Shown: positions 1 through 6,308 of the stretch, piece by piece
Position numbering within the stretch: the first letter of the stretch is position 1
How the letters are laid out: every line of letters begins with the position of its first letter
NCBI GenBank assembly: GCA_023419515.1
Contig: JAEZXW010000066.1
Location: forward strand, 1 to 15,882
Direction: 5' to 3'
Length of the DNA: 15,882 bases
Source: Actinomycetes bacterium
GTDB taxonomy: Bacteria > Actinomycetota > Coriobacteriia > Coriobacteriales > JAEZXW01
Made by a program: the position numbers and the translations under genes
Notes under the pieces: model-generated
Databases searched by the model: none
What the model was told of the DNA's origin: nothing
What the model saw: the letters and a program-made list of their open reading frames with translations, nothing else

Positions 1-279
1 GGTGATCATACCTATAAGCTTTCCGCTGCTTGGCTCATTGAGCACGCTGGTTTTCCCCGCGGTTTTGGCTTGAATGAGAGGGCGACACTTTCAAGCAAGC
101 ATACGCTTGCGCTCACCAATCGAGGTGGCGCCACCGCGCAAGACATCGTTGAGCTTGCTCAAGCAGTACAAGCGGGTGTGCTGGAAGCCTATGGCGTGAG
201 GCTTGCTCCCGAGCCAGTCTGCTACGGGGTGTCACTTACTGAGGTGCACAAGCTGCATCGATGTCGATCGCTTCAGTGA
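1..279 (+). CDS. murB: UDP-N-acetylmuramate dehydrogenase (MurB), C-terminal fragment
   Basis: This is the last 92 codons of a gene that enters from the left edge. The frame is open from base 1 to the TGA at 277-279. MurB is the cytoplasmic FAD enzyme that reduces UDP-GlcNAc-enolpyruvate to UDP-MurNAc with NADPH in peptidoglycan precursor synthesis. The visible part matches the MurB C-terminal substrate-binding domain: SAAWLIEHAGF, then SSKHTLALTNRGGATAQDI, then a helix, then GVRLAPEPVCYG. The Glu in APEP sits where MurB enzymes carry the C-terminal catalytic acid (Glu325 in E. coli; family knowledge). About 16 residues follow the usual end of the domain (VSLTEVHKLHRCRSLQ), a short tail with no recognised role. 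The FAD-binding domain and active-site Ser lie outside the window. A TTG at 70 is an internal codon, not a start. The gene converges on citrate synthase. Confidence 0.9.
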   Translation, partial: GDHTYKLSAAWLIEHAGFPRGFGLNERATLSSKHTLALTNRGGATAQDIVELAQAVQAGVLEAYGVRLAPEPVCYGVSLTEVHKLHRCRSLQ

Positions 280-351
280 TCGGGCAGCATCCTCGCTGTA
301 ATCAGGCATTTCATCATTGCGCTTGTCACTCGTCTTGGCGCCGCGCTTTTA

Positions 352-1668
352 TTATAGCTCGTGCTTTTTGACCACCGACTTATATGCAGGTCGAATAATC
401 TTCTTGGCGCTCGTGAGCTCTTCAAATCGGTGAGCGATCCATCCGGCAATACGCGCCGTTGCAAAGAGCGGTGTAAAGAGGTCTTGTGGGATTTCAAGCA
501 TCTCGTATACCAAGCCAGAATACATGTCGACATTCGCACAGCTGGGGCGTCCAGTCTTCTCATACAAAAGCTCCTGAGAAAGCGCTTCGACCTGAGCAAT
601 GAGCTCAAACGTCGCCTCCCATTCGGTGCCCGAGGCAAGCATCTTGGCGTACTGCTTACAGAGCTTGGCACGCGGGTCAGACTTGGTGTAGACCGCATGT
701 CCCATACCGTAGATAAGGCGCGAGCGATCAAATGCCTCTCCGCGCAAGATTTGCTTGAGATAGTCGGCGACCTGACCTTTGTCCTCCCAGTTTTCAACTT
801 GCGTCTTGAGGTCGTGGATCATGCGCGTGACCTGAATGTTGGCACCGCCGTGCTTTGGGCCTTTGAGCGAACAAATCGCTCCAGCATAGGCGCTGTAGGG
901 ATCAGTGCCGCTTGAGGTGAGGGTTCGGCAGGTAAATGTTGAGTTATTGCCACCGCCGTGCTCAGCGTGGATCATCAGCAGGGCATCGAGCACCTGGGCT
1001 TCCTCAGGCGTCCACTGCTGATCAGGGCGCAGCATATAGAGTATGGTCTCGGCTGTTGTCAGCCCGTCAATCGCGCCGTGCCATACCATGGTGTAGCCAG
1101 GTTCGCGCTCAGCGCGGTAGGAGTGGTATGACAAAGGCGCAACGCGGGCAAGACGCGAGAGAACCGAAAGCGCTACAGCAACCTCGTGCTCCCAGCTTGT
1201 GTTGTCAGCATCCTCATCAAAGGCATAGAGGTTCAAAATCGAGCGCGCCATCATGTTCATGATGTTGTCTGAAGGCGCGTGTAAGATGAGCGACTTCACA
1301 AAGCCGCTGGGTAAATCGCGCATCTCATCAATGAGCTCCATGAAGAATTGGCGCTCTTCTTGCGTTGGCAGTGATCCAAAGAGTAAGAGATAAGCAATGT
1401 CTTCAAAGCCGTGACGGTTTTGCGCGTGGATCGTCGTGACGAGAGATTCGAGATCATACCCGCGCAGCGTGAGGCTGCCTTCATCAGGGATCACGTCGTC
1501 GTCAATCACGCTGTAGCCGTGCACGTTTGAGATCGTGGTAAGCCCTGCCAGTACACCGGTTCCATCAGCGTTGCGAAGGCCGCGCTTGACGTTGTACTTG
1601 CCGTAGAGGGCAGGATCGATAACCGTGGCGCTGGCAGCTGCTTGTGCGAGTGACTCTCTGGTGATCAT
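352..1668 (-). CDS. gltA: Citrate synthase (citrate/2-methylcitrate synthase family)
   Basis: A 438-residue protein that condenses acetyl-CoA with oxaloacetate to citrate; in organisms with a partial TCA cycle this feeds 2-oxoglutarate and glutamate. The family signatures are in order: His237 in EHGGGNNST, His273 in GPKHGGAN, GMGHAVYTKSDPRAK at 321-335, and Asp381 in ANVDMYSG. His237/His273/Asp381 correspond to the catalytic triad of citrate synthases (family knowledge). The C-terminal helix GWIAHRFEE also fits. Length is normal for the family. The start is the ATG whose first base is 1668, because a perfect AAGGAG (minus strand, 1673-1678) lies four bases upstream. A 17-codon upstream extension is open but lacks such a site and does not look like family sequence. 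The HGGGNNST variant is what I associate with anaerobe-type enzymes; methylcitrate synthase activity cannot be excluded from sequence. The gene is transcribed divergently from the membrane protein gene and converges on murB. Confidence 0.95.
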   Translation of the reverse strand: MITRESLAQAAASATVIDPALYGKYNVKRGLRNADGTGVLAGLTTISNVHGYSVIDDDVIPDEGSLTLRGYDLESLVTTIHAQNRHGFEDIAYLLLFGSLPTQEERQFFMELIDEMRDLPSGFVKSLILHAPSDNIMNMMARSILNLYAFDEDADNTSWEHEVAVALSVLSRLARVAPLSYHSYRAEREPGYTMVWHGAIDGLTTAETILYMLRPDQQWTPEEAQVLDALLMIHAEHGGGNNSTFTCRTLTSSGTDPYSAYAGAICSLKGPKHGGANIQVTRMIHDLKTQVENWEDKGQVADYLKQILRGEAFDRSRLIYGMGHAVYTKSDPRAKLCKQYAKMLASGTEWEATFELIAQVEALSQELLYEKTGRPSCANVDMYSGLVYEMLEIPQDLFTPLFATARIAGWIAHRFEELTSAKKIIRPAYKSVVKKHEL

Positions 1669-1672
1669 GTGG

Positions 1673-1678
1673 CTCCTT
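1673..1678 (-). promoter_or_regulatory. Shine-Dalgarno AAGGAG setting the citrate synthase start
   Basis: A perfect AAGGAG on the minus strand sits four bases upstream of the ATG at 1668-1666. It decides the start of citrate synthase against the in-frame upstream ATG at 1719. The divergent gap 1669-1823 holds no promoter hexamers that I find convincing in either direction. Confidence 0.75.
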
Positions 1679-1823
1679 ACAGTGCTTTGAGCTTTTCTCA
1701 TGCAGTTTAGGGCAAGCAAGATGAGACGTCGTATAGTGAGCGGGCGGCGGGCGTAATGGCATCATTCATCAGCCGTGCCTGAGCTGTCAACCTTGCTTGT
1801 CATCTGTTAAACGATAGGGTGGT

Positions 1824-2894
1824 ATGTCAATTCATCTTTTGCGTAGACTTCGTTTTATCACGCCTCAGATGCGTGAAGCCTTGAACGTTGGCTTTATCAT
1901 CCTCGTTTTTGTCTTGATGGTAGGATATCTTGCCCTCAGCGGTAAGCTTGTCAAGATTTTACCGTTTGTCTTTGCTGCAAATCCGTGGTGGCTGGCATGC
2001 GCGTTTTTATGTGAGCTGGGCTATCTTGCCTGCGAGGTACTCTCACTCATGGTTGCCGCCAAGATGATGCAGGTGAGACTCAAGTTGCCGGAGCTTGTTT
2101 CGGTCTCGCTGCTCGGTCAACTCTTTGGTAACTTGACCCCCATGGCCTCGGGCTCTCAGCCGGCGCAAGGTTGGGTGTTAGTCAAAAAGGGCGTGCCCCT
2201 CGGGAGTACGACAAGTACTCTGCTGTCAAAGTTCATCATCTTCCAGGGTGTTTTAACTGTCCTTGCTGCTGCGATGCTTGCTGTTCGCTTTGATTTCTTT
2301 CGAGAGAGCTACTCTGGTTTTATCTATGTGACCCTCGTTGGTTTTGCAGTGCATGTTGGTGTGTTCATCGTTCTGCTTGCGCTTGGACTTTTTCCAGGCG
2401 GCATGCAGCGCGCTGCAAAAAAGACCGTGCGTATGTTGCGCAAGCGGGGGATTGGTTCGCCTGATCGTCTCGAAAACTGGCAACATAAGATCGATCATGA
2501 GGCAGCTCAGTTTAAGTCATCGTTTCGGGGACTGAAAAAACGCCCGCATCTCTTGTGGCTGCAAAGCGCAGTGACTGCTCTGCAGTTTACGCTGTTTTGC
2601 ATGGTGCCTTATTTTGTTTTGCGAGCACTGGGGATTGAAGGCATCGACTTTTTGACCGTTCTTGCTGCCGCAGGTTTTGTCTTGGTGATTCAGTCGGCCG
2701 TGCCTGTGCCAGGTGGCGCCGGTGGTGCTGAAGGAAGCTTTGCGCTGTTCTTTGGCCTGTTTATCGGTTCATCTGAGCTCACGTGGGCAGCGTTGTTGCT
2801 CTGGCGCATGATCACGTATTACATTCCGATTTTGATCGAGTTACCTTCGATGCTGGCGGCAGGCAGACCGCCTCGCTCAGCGCGTATACCCTAA
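1824..2894 (+). CDS. LPG-synthase-TM / YbhN (UPF0104) family integral membrane protein
   Basis: A 356-residue multi-pass membrane protein of the lysylphosphatidylglycerol synthase transmembrane (flippase-domain) family, also called UPF0104/YbhN. It has a basic N-terminus followed by hydrophobic segments near residues 20-38, 52-78, 130-152, 166-190, 243-268, 276-292 and 303-345. Two family signatures are visible: GNLTPMASGSQPAQ at 102-115 (the TP..SGGQP-like motif) and PVPGGAGGAEGSF at 294-306 (the P.PGG.G..E motif). WRMITYYIPIL at 327-337 fits the conserved last helix. A basic, charged cytoplasmic loop lies at about 193-242. There is no C-terminal GNAT-like aminoacyl transferase domain as in MprF, so lipid lysinylation is not expected from this protein alone. 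The likely role is lipid or polyprenol-linked substrate translocation, which is inferred from the family. The start ATG is preceded by AGGGTGG. Its TAA overlaps the TAG of the convergent serine dehydratase gene by four bases. Confidence 0.85.
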   Translation: MSIHLLRRLRFITPQMREALNVGFIILVFVLMVGYLALSGKLVKILPFVFAANPWWLACAFLCELGYLACEVLSLMVAAKMMQVRLKLPELVSVSLLGQLFGNLTPMASGSQPAQGWVLVKKGVPLGSTTSTLLSKFIIFQGVLTVLAAAMLAVRFDFFRESYSGFIYVTLVGFAVHVGVFIVLLALGLFPGGMQRAAKKTVRMLRKRGIGSPDRLENWQHKIDHEAAQFKSSFRGLKKRPHLLWLQSAVTALQFTLFCMVPYFVLRALGIEGIDFLTVLAAAGFVLVIQSAVPVPGGAGGAEGSFALFFGLFIGSSELTWAALLLWRMITYYIPILIELPSMLAAGRPPRSARIP

Positions 2895-4501
2895 CAGCAG
2901 CCGTGGCACCCAAAGTTCGCGCGCTGCATGGGGTGCTCGCCGTCGTGATCAAGCTGACAAGCACTCGGGCACGCGGCAATGCCGCCCAGGGCAGTCTCGC
3001 GTAGGGCTGCCGGGAGCGCTCGTCCAACGGCAAACATCGCCTCAACCACTTCATCAAAGGGTACGTGAGAAACAACGCCTGCAAGTGCGAGTTGTGCGCT
3101 TGTGATGGCGTTGGTGACACCCATGGCGTTGCGAGTTTGGCAGGGTGCCTCAACAAGTCCACGAATTGGATCACAAACCAGTCCCAAAATATCGGCGATG
3201 GCAAGTGATGCAGCATGAAGCGCCATCTCAGGCGTGCCGCCTAAAAGCTCAACGATGGCAGCCGCTGCCATTCCTGAGGCCGATCCAACCTCCGCCTGAC
3301 AGCCACCCTCTGCGCCAGCAACCGTTGCGTTGCGGGCGATGATGTGGCCAAGAGCAGCCGCAGTAAAGAGCGCGCGCTCGACCTGCTCGTCGGTAAAATC
3401 ATAGTGATCAGCTAGGGCGAGCAGTGCTCCAGGCAAGACACCGGCAGATCCCGCTGTTGGCGCAGCGCAGATGATGCCCATTGTGGCCGAGCGCTCAAGG
3501 GTTGCCATGGCATAGGCAATCGCTCGGGTCATGGTGGTGCCGGTGAGCGCATGTTTAGTCCCCTGGGTCTTGTAGACGAGCTGGGCTTCTCCGCCGATCA
3601 TTCCTCCTAGCGAGGTTTGTGGCTGATTGATTGGCCCTTGTACGCCGTCGCGCATGACGGTGTGAACGCGGTGCATCTCAGCAATAACATCGTGCTCGCT
3701 GCGGATGTCGCACTCGCGCAGGTACATAAGCTCACCAATGGATTTATCTTGCAGGGTGCAGCGCGCCAAGAGCTCAGCACCACTTGTAAAGTCAAAGACC
3801 GAGGTCAAGCCTGGAGATGGGGCGCCACTCGATGGCGGATCGATCACGGTTGCGCTGCTCGTAAACTCGAGTGACCTAATCGCGGCAAGTGATTCAGGAT
3901 CAACAGGGGAGTCGGTCTCAAACACGGTGTATGCCATACCGCCAACTTCTTGGCGATAGCTTCGCATAAAGGCGATGTTGACGCCGTGATCGCCCAAGAG
4001 GGTGCAAAGTGCAGCAAGCACGCCACATTGATCGCGATGAGCAACAAAGAGCGCATTGTAGCCACCAGTCAAGCTCACCTCAACGTCATTGATGCGCGAG
4101 AGGGTGACAGCGCCGCCGCCCAAGCTCTCACCGCGGGCACTCACACGCTCGCCTGAGGTGCTTGTGAGATCAAAATCGACGGTGTTGGGGTGTCTGCCCT
4201 CGCCTTGGTCACTCGGGATAAATTCGTAGATCAGCCCGCGTTCATCGGCCAAATCAAAGGCAAAACGAATACGCTCATCGTCAGGTTCAAGCCCCATGAT
4301 GCCGCCGAGCAAGGCACGATCAGTTCCATGCCCTTGGTAGGTGTGAGCAAAGCTGTTGTAGAGGGTAAAGGTCACCTTTTTGATAGGATCAGCCGTGAGG
4401 CTTGCCGCGAGCTTTGCGCAGCGCAGAGCGCCAGCGGTGTGGCTTGATGAGGGGCCGACCATGATGGGTCCCAAGATATCAAATGCACTCACCATCGACA
4501 T
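2891..4501 (-). CDS. sdaA: L-serine ammonia-lyase (L-serine dehydratase), single chain, iron-sulfur, with ACT domain
   Basis: A 536-residue enzyme that deaminates L-serine to pyruvate and ammonia with a [4Fe-4S] cluster rather than PLP. The beta domain comes first, with GPSSSHTAG at 16-24. An ACT regulatory domain follows at about 148-197 (YNALFVAHRDQCGVLAALCTLL...). The catalytic alpha domain runs from about 233 to the end, with AAPTAGSAGVLPG at 346-358 and GAEGGCQAEVGSASGMAAAA at 396-415. Cys401, Cys443 (GLVCDPI) and Cys454 (EAPCQTRN) are the expected cluster ligands (family knowledge). The protein ends NFGCHGCC, so a C-terminal Cys could supply the tail-in-mouth fourth ligand seen in Legionella LSD. 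Many bacteria split this enzyme into sdaAB and sdaAA; here both are fused. The start is the ATG at 4501, with AGAAGG six bases upstream; a second ATG two codons in is less well placed. It lies 63 bp downstream of gltX on the same strand, so co-transcription is plausible. Confidence 0.94.
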   Translation of the reverse strand: MSMVSAFDILGPIMVGPSSSHTAGALRCAKLAASLTADPIKKVTFTLYNSFAHTYQGHGTDRALLGGIMGLEPDDERIRFAFDLADERGLIYEFIPSDQGEGRHPNTVDFDLTSTSGERVSARGESLGGGAVTLSRINDVEVSLTGGYNALFVAHRDQCGVLAALCTLLGDHGVNIAFMRSYRQEVGGMAYTVFETDSPVDPESLAAIRSLEFTSSATVIDPPSSGAPSPGLTSVFDFTSGAELLARCTLQDKSIGELMYLRECDIRSEHDVIAEMHRVHTVMRDGVQGPINQPQTSLGGMIGGEAQLVYKTQGTKHALTGTTMTRAIAYAMATLERSATMGIICAAPTAGSAGVLPGALLALADHYDFTDEQVERALFTAAALGHIIARNATVAGAEGGCQAEVGSASGMAAAAIVELLGGTPEMALHAASLAIADILGLVCDPIRGLVEAPCQTRNAMGVTNAITSAQLALAGVVSHVPFDEVVEAMFAVGRALPAALRETALGGIAACPSACQLDHDGEHPMQRANFGCHGCC

Positions 4502-4521
4502 AAGGTGCCTTCTTTCTTATG

Positions 4522-4557
4522 AGTGAGCAGAGAGTCAAGCTCTCGATGCAGCTCGCT
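4522..4557 (-). other. Compound hairpin in the gltX-sdaA gap
   Basis: The 63-bp gap between gltX and the serine dehydratase contains a nested inverted repeat. The outer arms are 4522-4528 and 4551-4557 (seven pairs, one of them a T/G mismatch), and the inner arms are 4530-4534 and 4540-4544 (GAGAG/CTCTC) around a five-base loop. The minus-strand transcript continues with an A/G-rich run into the Shine-Dalgarno, not a U tract, so this is not a classical intrinsic terminator. It could be an RNA processing or attenuation element, or chance. Confidence 0.35.
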
Positions 4558-4564
4558 TTATGCT

Positions 4565-6085
4565 TTACTCGACAAACTGCGTGTGCCACGCGGCAATGGC
4601 ATCGTCGATACGGCGAATGGTACGATCCTTGCCGAGGACAATCCAAGACTCAGTGAGTGGTGGGGAGACTTGATTTGCGGTCGTTGCTACGCGCAGGGCT
4701 TGAAAGACGATTTTCTTCTTAAGATCAAGCTCTTCTGGCAGTGGATCAAGCGCTTCGTTGATGCGGTTAACCTGCCAGTCTGTCTCACTCAAATCAGCCA
4801 GTACCTCGCGGGCACGCTCAAGTGCGCGCAGGGCTTCCGCCGGATTTTTTGCGATTTGTTTTTGAACGCTTGTCTCGTCAAATGCAAGTGGCTCAGCAGC
4901 AAACAAAAAGCCGAGTTTCTCAGCAATCTCTGGGATCAGCTTTGCGCGCTCGCGAACAAGCTCTGCCATCAGATGTAGATGCTCTTTTGGTAGCACCTCA
5001 AGTTCAGCGCGCGAAGCCAAGCCAGCATCGGTAAGTGCTGGAAGAAGGGCGCGTGTGACATAGGCGTCCTTATCAAGCGCCTTGAGATACTCGCCGTTCA
5101 TCCATGCGAGCTTCTCATCATCAAAGACAGCCGGATTTTTTGAAATGCGCGTCAAGTCAAAATGCTTTGCGAGCGTCTCAAGATCAAAGAGGGTTGTCTC
5201 ACCATCGAGCGACCAGCCCAAAAGTGCGAGGTAGTTCAGCAATGCCTCAGGCAAAAGGCCGCGATCCTGGTATTCGCCAACGCTTGTCGCGCCGTGACGC
5301 TTAGACAAACGTTTGCCATCAGGCCCGAGGATCATCGAGAGATGGGCAAACTGCGGGACGGGATAGCCCAACGCCTCGTAAATCACGATCTGGCGGGGCG
5401 TGTTTGAAAGATGGTCGTCACCACGGATGATGTGCGTGATCTTCATGAGCGCATCGTCAACCACGGTTGCAAAGTTGTAGGTGGGGGTGCCGTCGCTTCG
5501 TACGATGACAAAGTCATCAAGCTGGCTTACGTCAACCGAGGTGCGCTCGTGTACGGCATCGACAAACTCAATAGGCTCGCAATCGAGCGGCACCTTAATG
5601 CGCCACGCGTGGGGTTCACCCGCATCAATGCGCGCCTGAGCCTCAGCTGGATCCATATCGCGACAGATGCGCGAATATCCCTGCCATGCCTCACCAGAGG
5701 CCTGCGCCTTTTCGCGAGCCGCAGCGAGTTCTTCTGGCGTACAAAAACAAGGGTAGGCAAGGCCTTTTGCCTTCAACTGCTCAAGTGCTTCCTGATAGGT
5801 TGCAAAGCGTTCGGTTTGAAAATAAGGGCCAAAGTCCCCCTCTTTGCCAGGGCCTTCATCCCAGGTCAAGCCGAGCCAATTCATCGCATCAAGAATGATC
5901 TGTGTGTTTTCGGCAGTTGAGCGCTCGGGATCGGTGTCATCGATGCGCAGGACAAAGGTACCGCCCATGTGGCGGGCAAATGCCCAGTTATACAGCGCAG
6001 TCCTTGCGCCGCCGATATGAAGTTTTCCGGTGGGAGAAGGCGCAAAGCGAACGCGAACCTCTTGAGATGCAAAAGACGGCGTCAT
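4565..6085 (-). CDS. gltX: Glutamyl-tRNA synthetase (class I)
   Basis: A 506-residue class I aminoacyl-tRNA synthetase that charges tRNA(Glu) with glutamate in the cytoplasm. The HIGH-type motif is HIGG at 23-26 within FAPSPTGKLHIGGART. The KMSKS-type motif is KRLSK at 258-262, followed by RHGATSVGEY. The acceptor-binding region carries CFC at 113-115 plus Tyr137 and Cys141 (YSRIC), resembling the C-x-C...Y-x3-C zinc site known in this family. The anticodon-binding helical part runs from about 320 and ends with QALRVATTANQVSPPLTESWIVLG. Length is typical for bacteria. The start ATG at 6085 is preceded by a purine-rich GAAAGAGAT. If the organism lacks GlnRS, the enzyme may also misacylate tRNA(Gln) for GatCAB, but that cannot be told here. 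It is the first gene of a probable two-gene minus-strand unit with the serine dehydratase, with a candidate promoter at 6161-6189. Confidence 0.97.
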   Translation of the reverse strand: MTPSFASQEVRVRFAPSPTGKLHIGGARTALYNWAFARHMGGTFVLRIDDTDPERSTAENTQIILDAMNWLGLTWDEGPGKEGDFGPYFQTERFATYQEALEQLKAKGLAYPCFCTPEELAAAREKAQASGEAWQGYSRICRDMDPAEAQARIDAGEPHAWRIKVPLDCEPIEFVDAVHERTSVDVSQLDDFVIVRSDGTPTYNFATVVDDALMKITHIIRGDDHLSNTPRQIVIYEALGYPVPQFAHLSMILGPDGKRLSKRHGATSVGEYQDRGLLPEALLNYLALLGWSLDGETTLFDLETLAKHFDLTRISKNPAVFDDEKLAWMNGEYLKALDKDAYVTRALLPALTDAGLASRAELEVLPKEHLHLMAELVRERAKLIPEIAEKLGFLFAAEPLAFDETSVQKQIAKNPAEALRALERAREVLADLSETDWQVNRINEALDPLPEELDLKKKIVFQALRVATTANQVSPPLTESWIVLGKDRTIRRIDDAIAAWHTQFVE

Positions 6086-6160
6086 GGTATCTCTTTCAAA
6101 TCTTGGTGCTGTGACATGTAGTTGTTTAGCACGTTTTATCGAGTGGTATGAAGTTATTTG

Positions 6161-6166
6161 ATTATA
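6161..6166 (-). promoter_or_regulatory. Candidate -10 hexamer of the gltX promoter
   Basis: On the minus strand these bases read TATAAT, a perfect sigma-70-type -10 hexamer, about 75 bases upstream of the gltX ATG. The matching -35 position, 17 bases further upstream, falls in the palindrome at 6175-6189 and is a poor match to TTGACA, so an activator or a weak promoter is possible. The implied leader is about 65-70 nt, too short for a T-box riboswitch. This is sequence inspection only. Confidence 0.4.
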
Positions 6167-6174
6167 AGCGTTAG

Positions 6175-6189
6175 AGTAATGAGATTACT
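6175..6189. promoter_or_regulatory. Perfect palindrome, possible operator in the gltX-metK intergenic region
   Basis: AGTAAT-GAG-ATTACT is a perfect inverted repeat with 6-bp arms and a 3-bp spacer. It starts nine bases upstream of the minus-strand TATAAT and covers the expected -35 position of a gltX promoter. This layout suits a dimeric regulator's binding site. It also lies upstream of metK. No regulator gene is encoded nearby, and I do not recognise the site as a named operator. Confidence 0.4.
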
Positions 6190-6204
6190 GCTCAACATAA
6201 GTTC

Positions 6205-6308
6205 AAAAAAGAATCAAACGCTCGCATGGTGGGGTGAAACGGCCAGTTTGTGATCGGTCTTTAAGCCGCGCGATGCCTTGATAGCCAGTGAAGGGTGAAA
6301 ACCTCAAC
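6205..6308 (+). promoter_or_regulatory. Potentially structured 5' leader of metK with the Shine-Dalgarno in a hairpin
   Basis: The region before metK has no open frame that looks real, and several short complementary segments. One is CGGU (6255-6258) with GCCG (6265-6268) around a six-base loop. Another is GGCC (6241-6244) with GGUC (6256-6259), a competing alternative. CCUU (6276-6279) can pair with AAGG (6291-6294). GGGU (6293-6296) can pair with ACCU (6301-6304) closed by a GAAA tetraloop. The last two pairings include the probable Shine-Dalgarno AAGGG (6291-6295), so initiation could be gated by folding. SAM-binding riboswitches commonly control metK, but I cannot match this leader to the SAM-I or SAM-IV core. 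The call is an inference. Confidence 0.3.

Noticed and set aside
280..351. Terminator in the murB-gltA convergent gap
   Set aside because: There is a TTTTATTAT run near 347-355, but the preceding GC-rich sequence makes only short, imperfect stems; not strong enough to call.
361..915. 184-codon open frame on the + strand, antisense to citrate synthase
   Set aside because: It is fully inside a well-supported gene, resembles no family I know and has no Shine-Dalgarno; a shadow of biased codon use.
6086..6160. T-box riboswitch for gltX
   Set aside because: The leader from the candidate promoter is about 65-70 nt, and I see no T-box (TGGNACC-like) sequence or terminator.
6288..6308. Upstream GTG start for metK (seven extra residues)
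   Set aside because: No Shine-Dalgarno before it, and MKGENLN is not family-like; the ATG at 6309 aligns with MetK N-termini.
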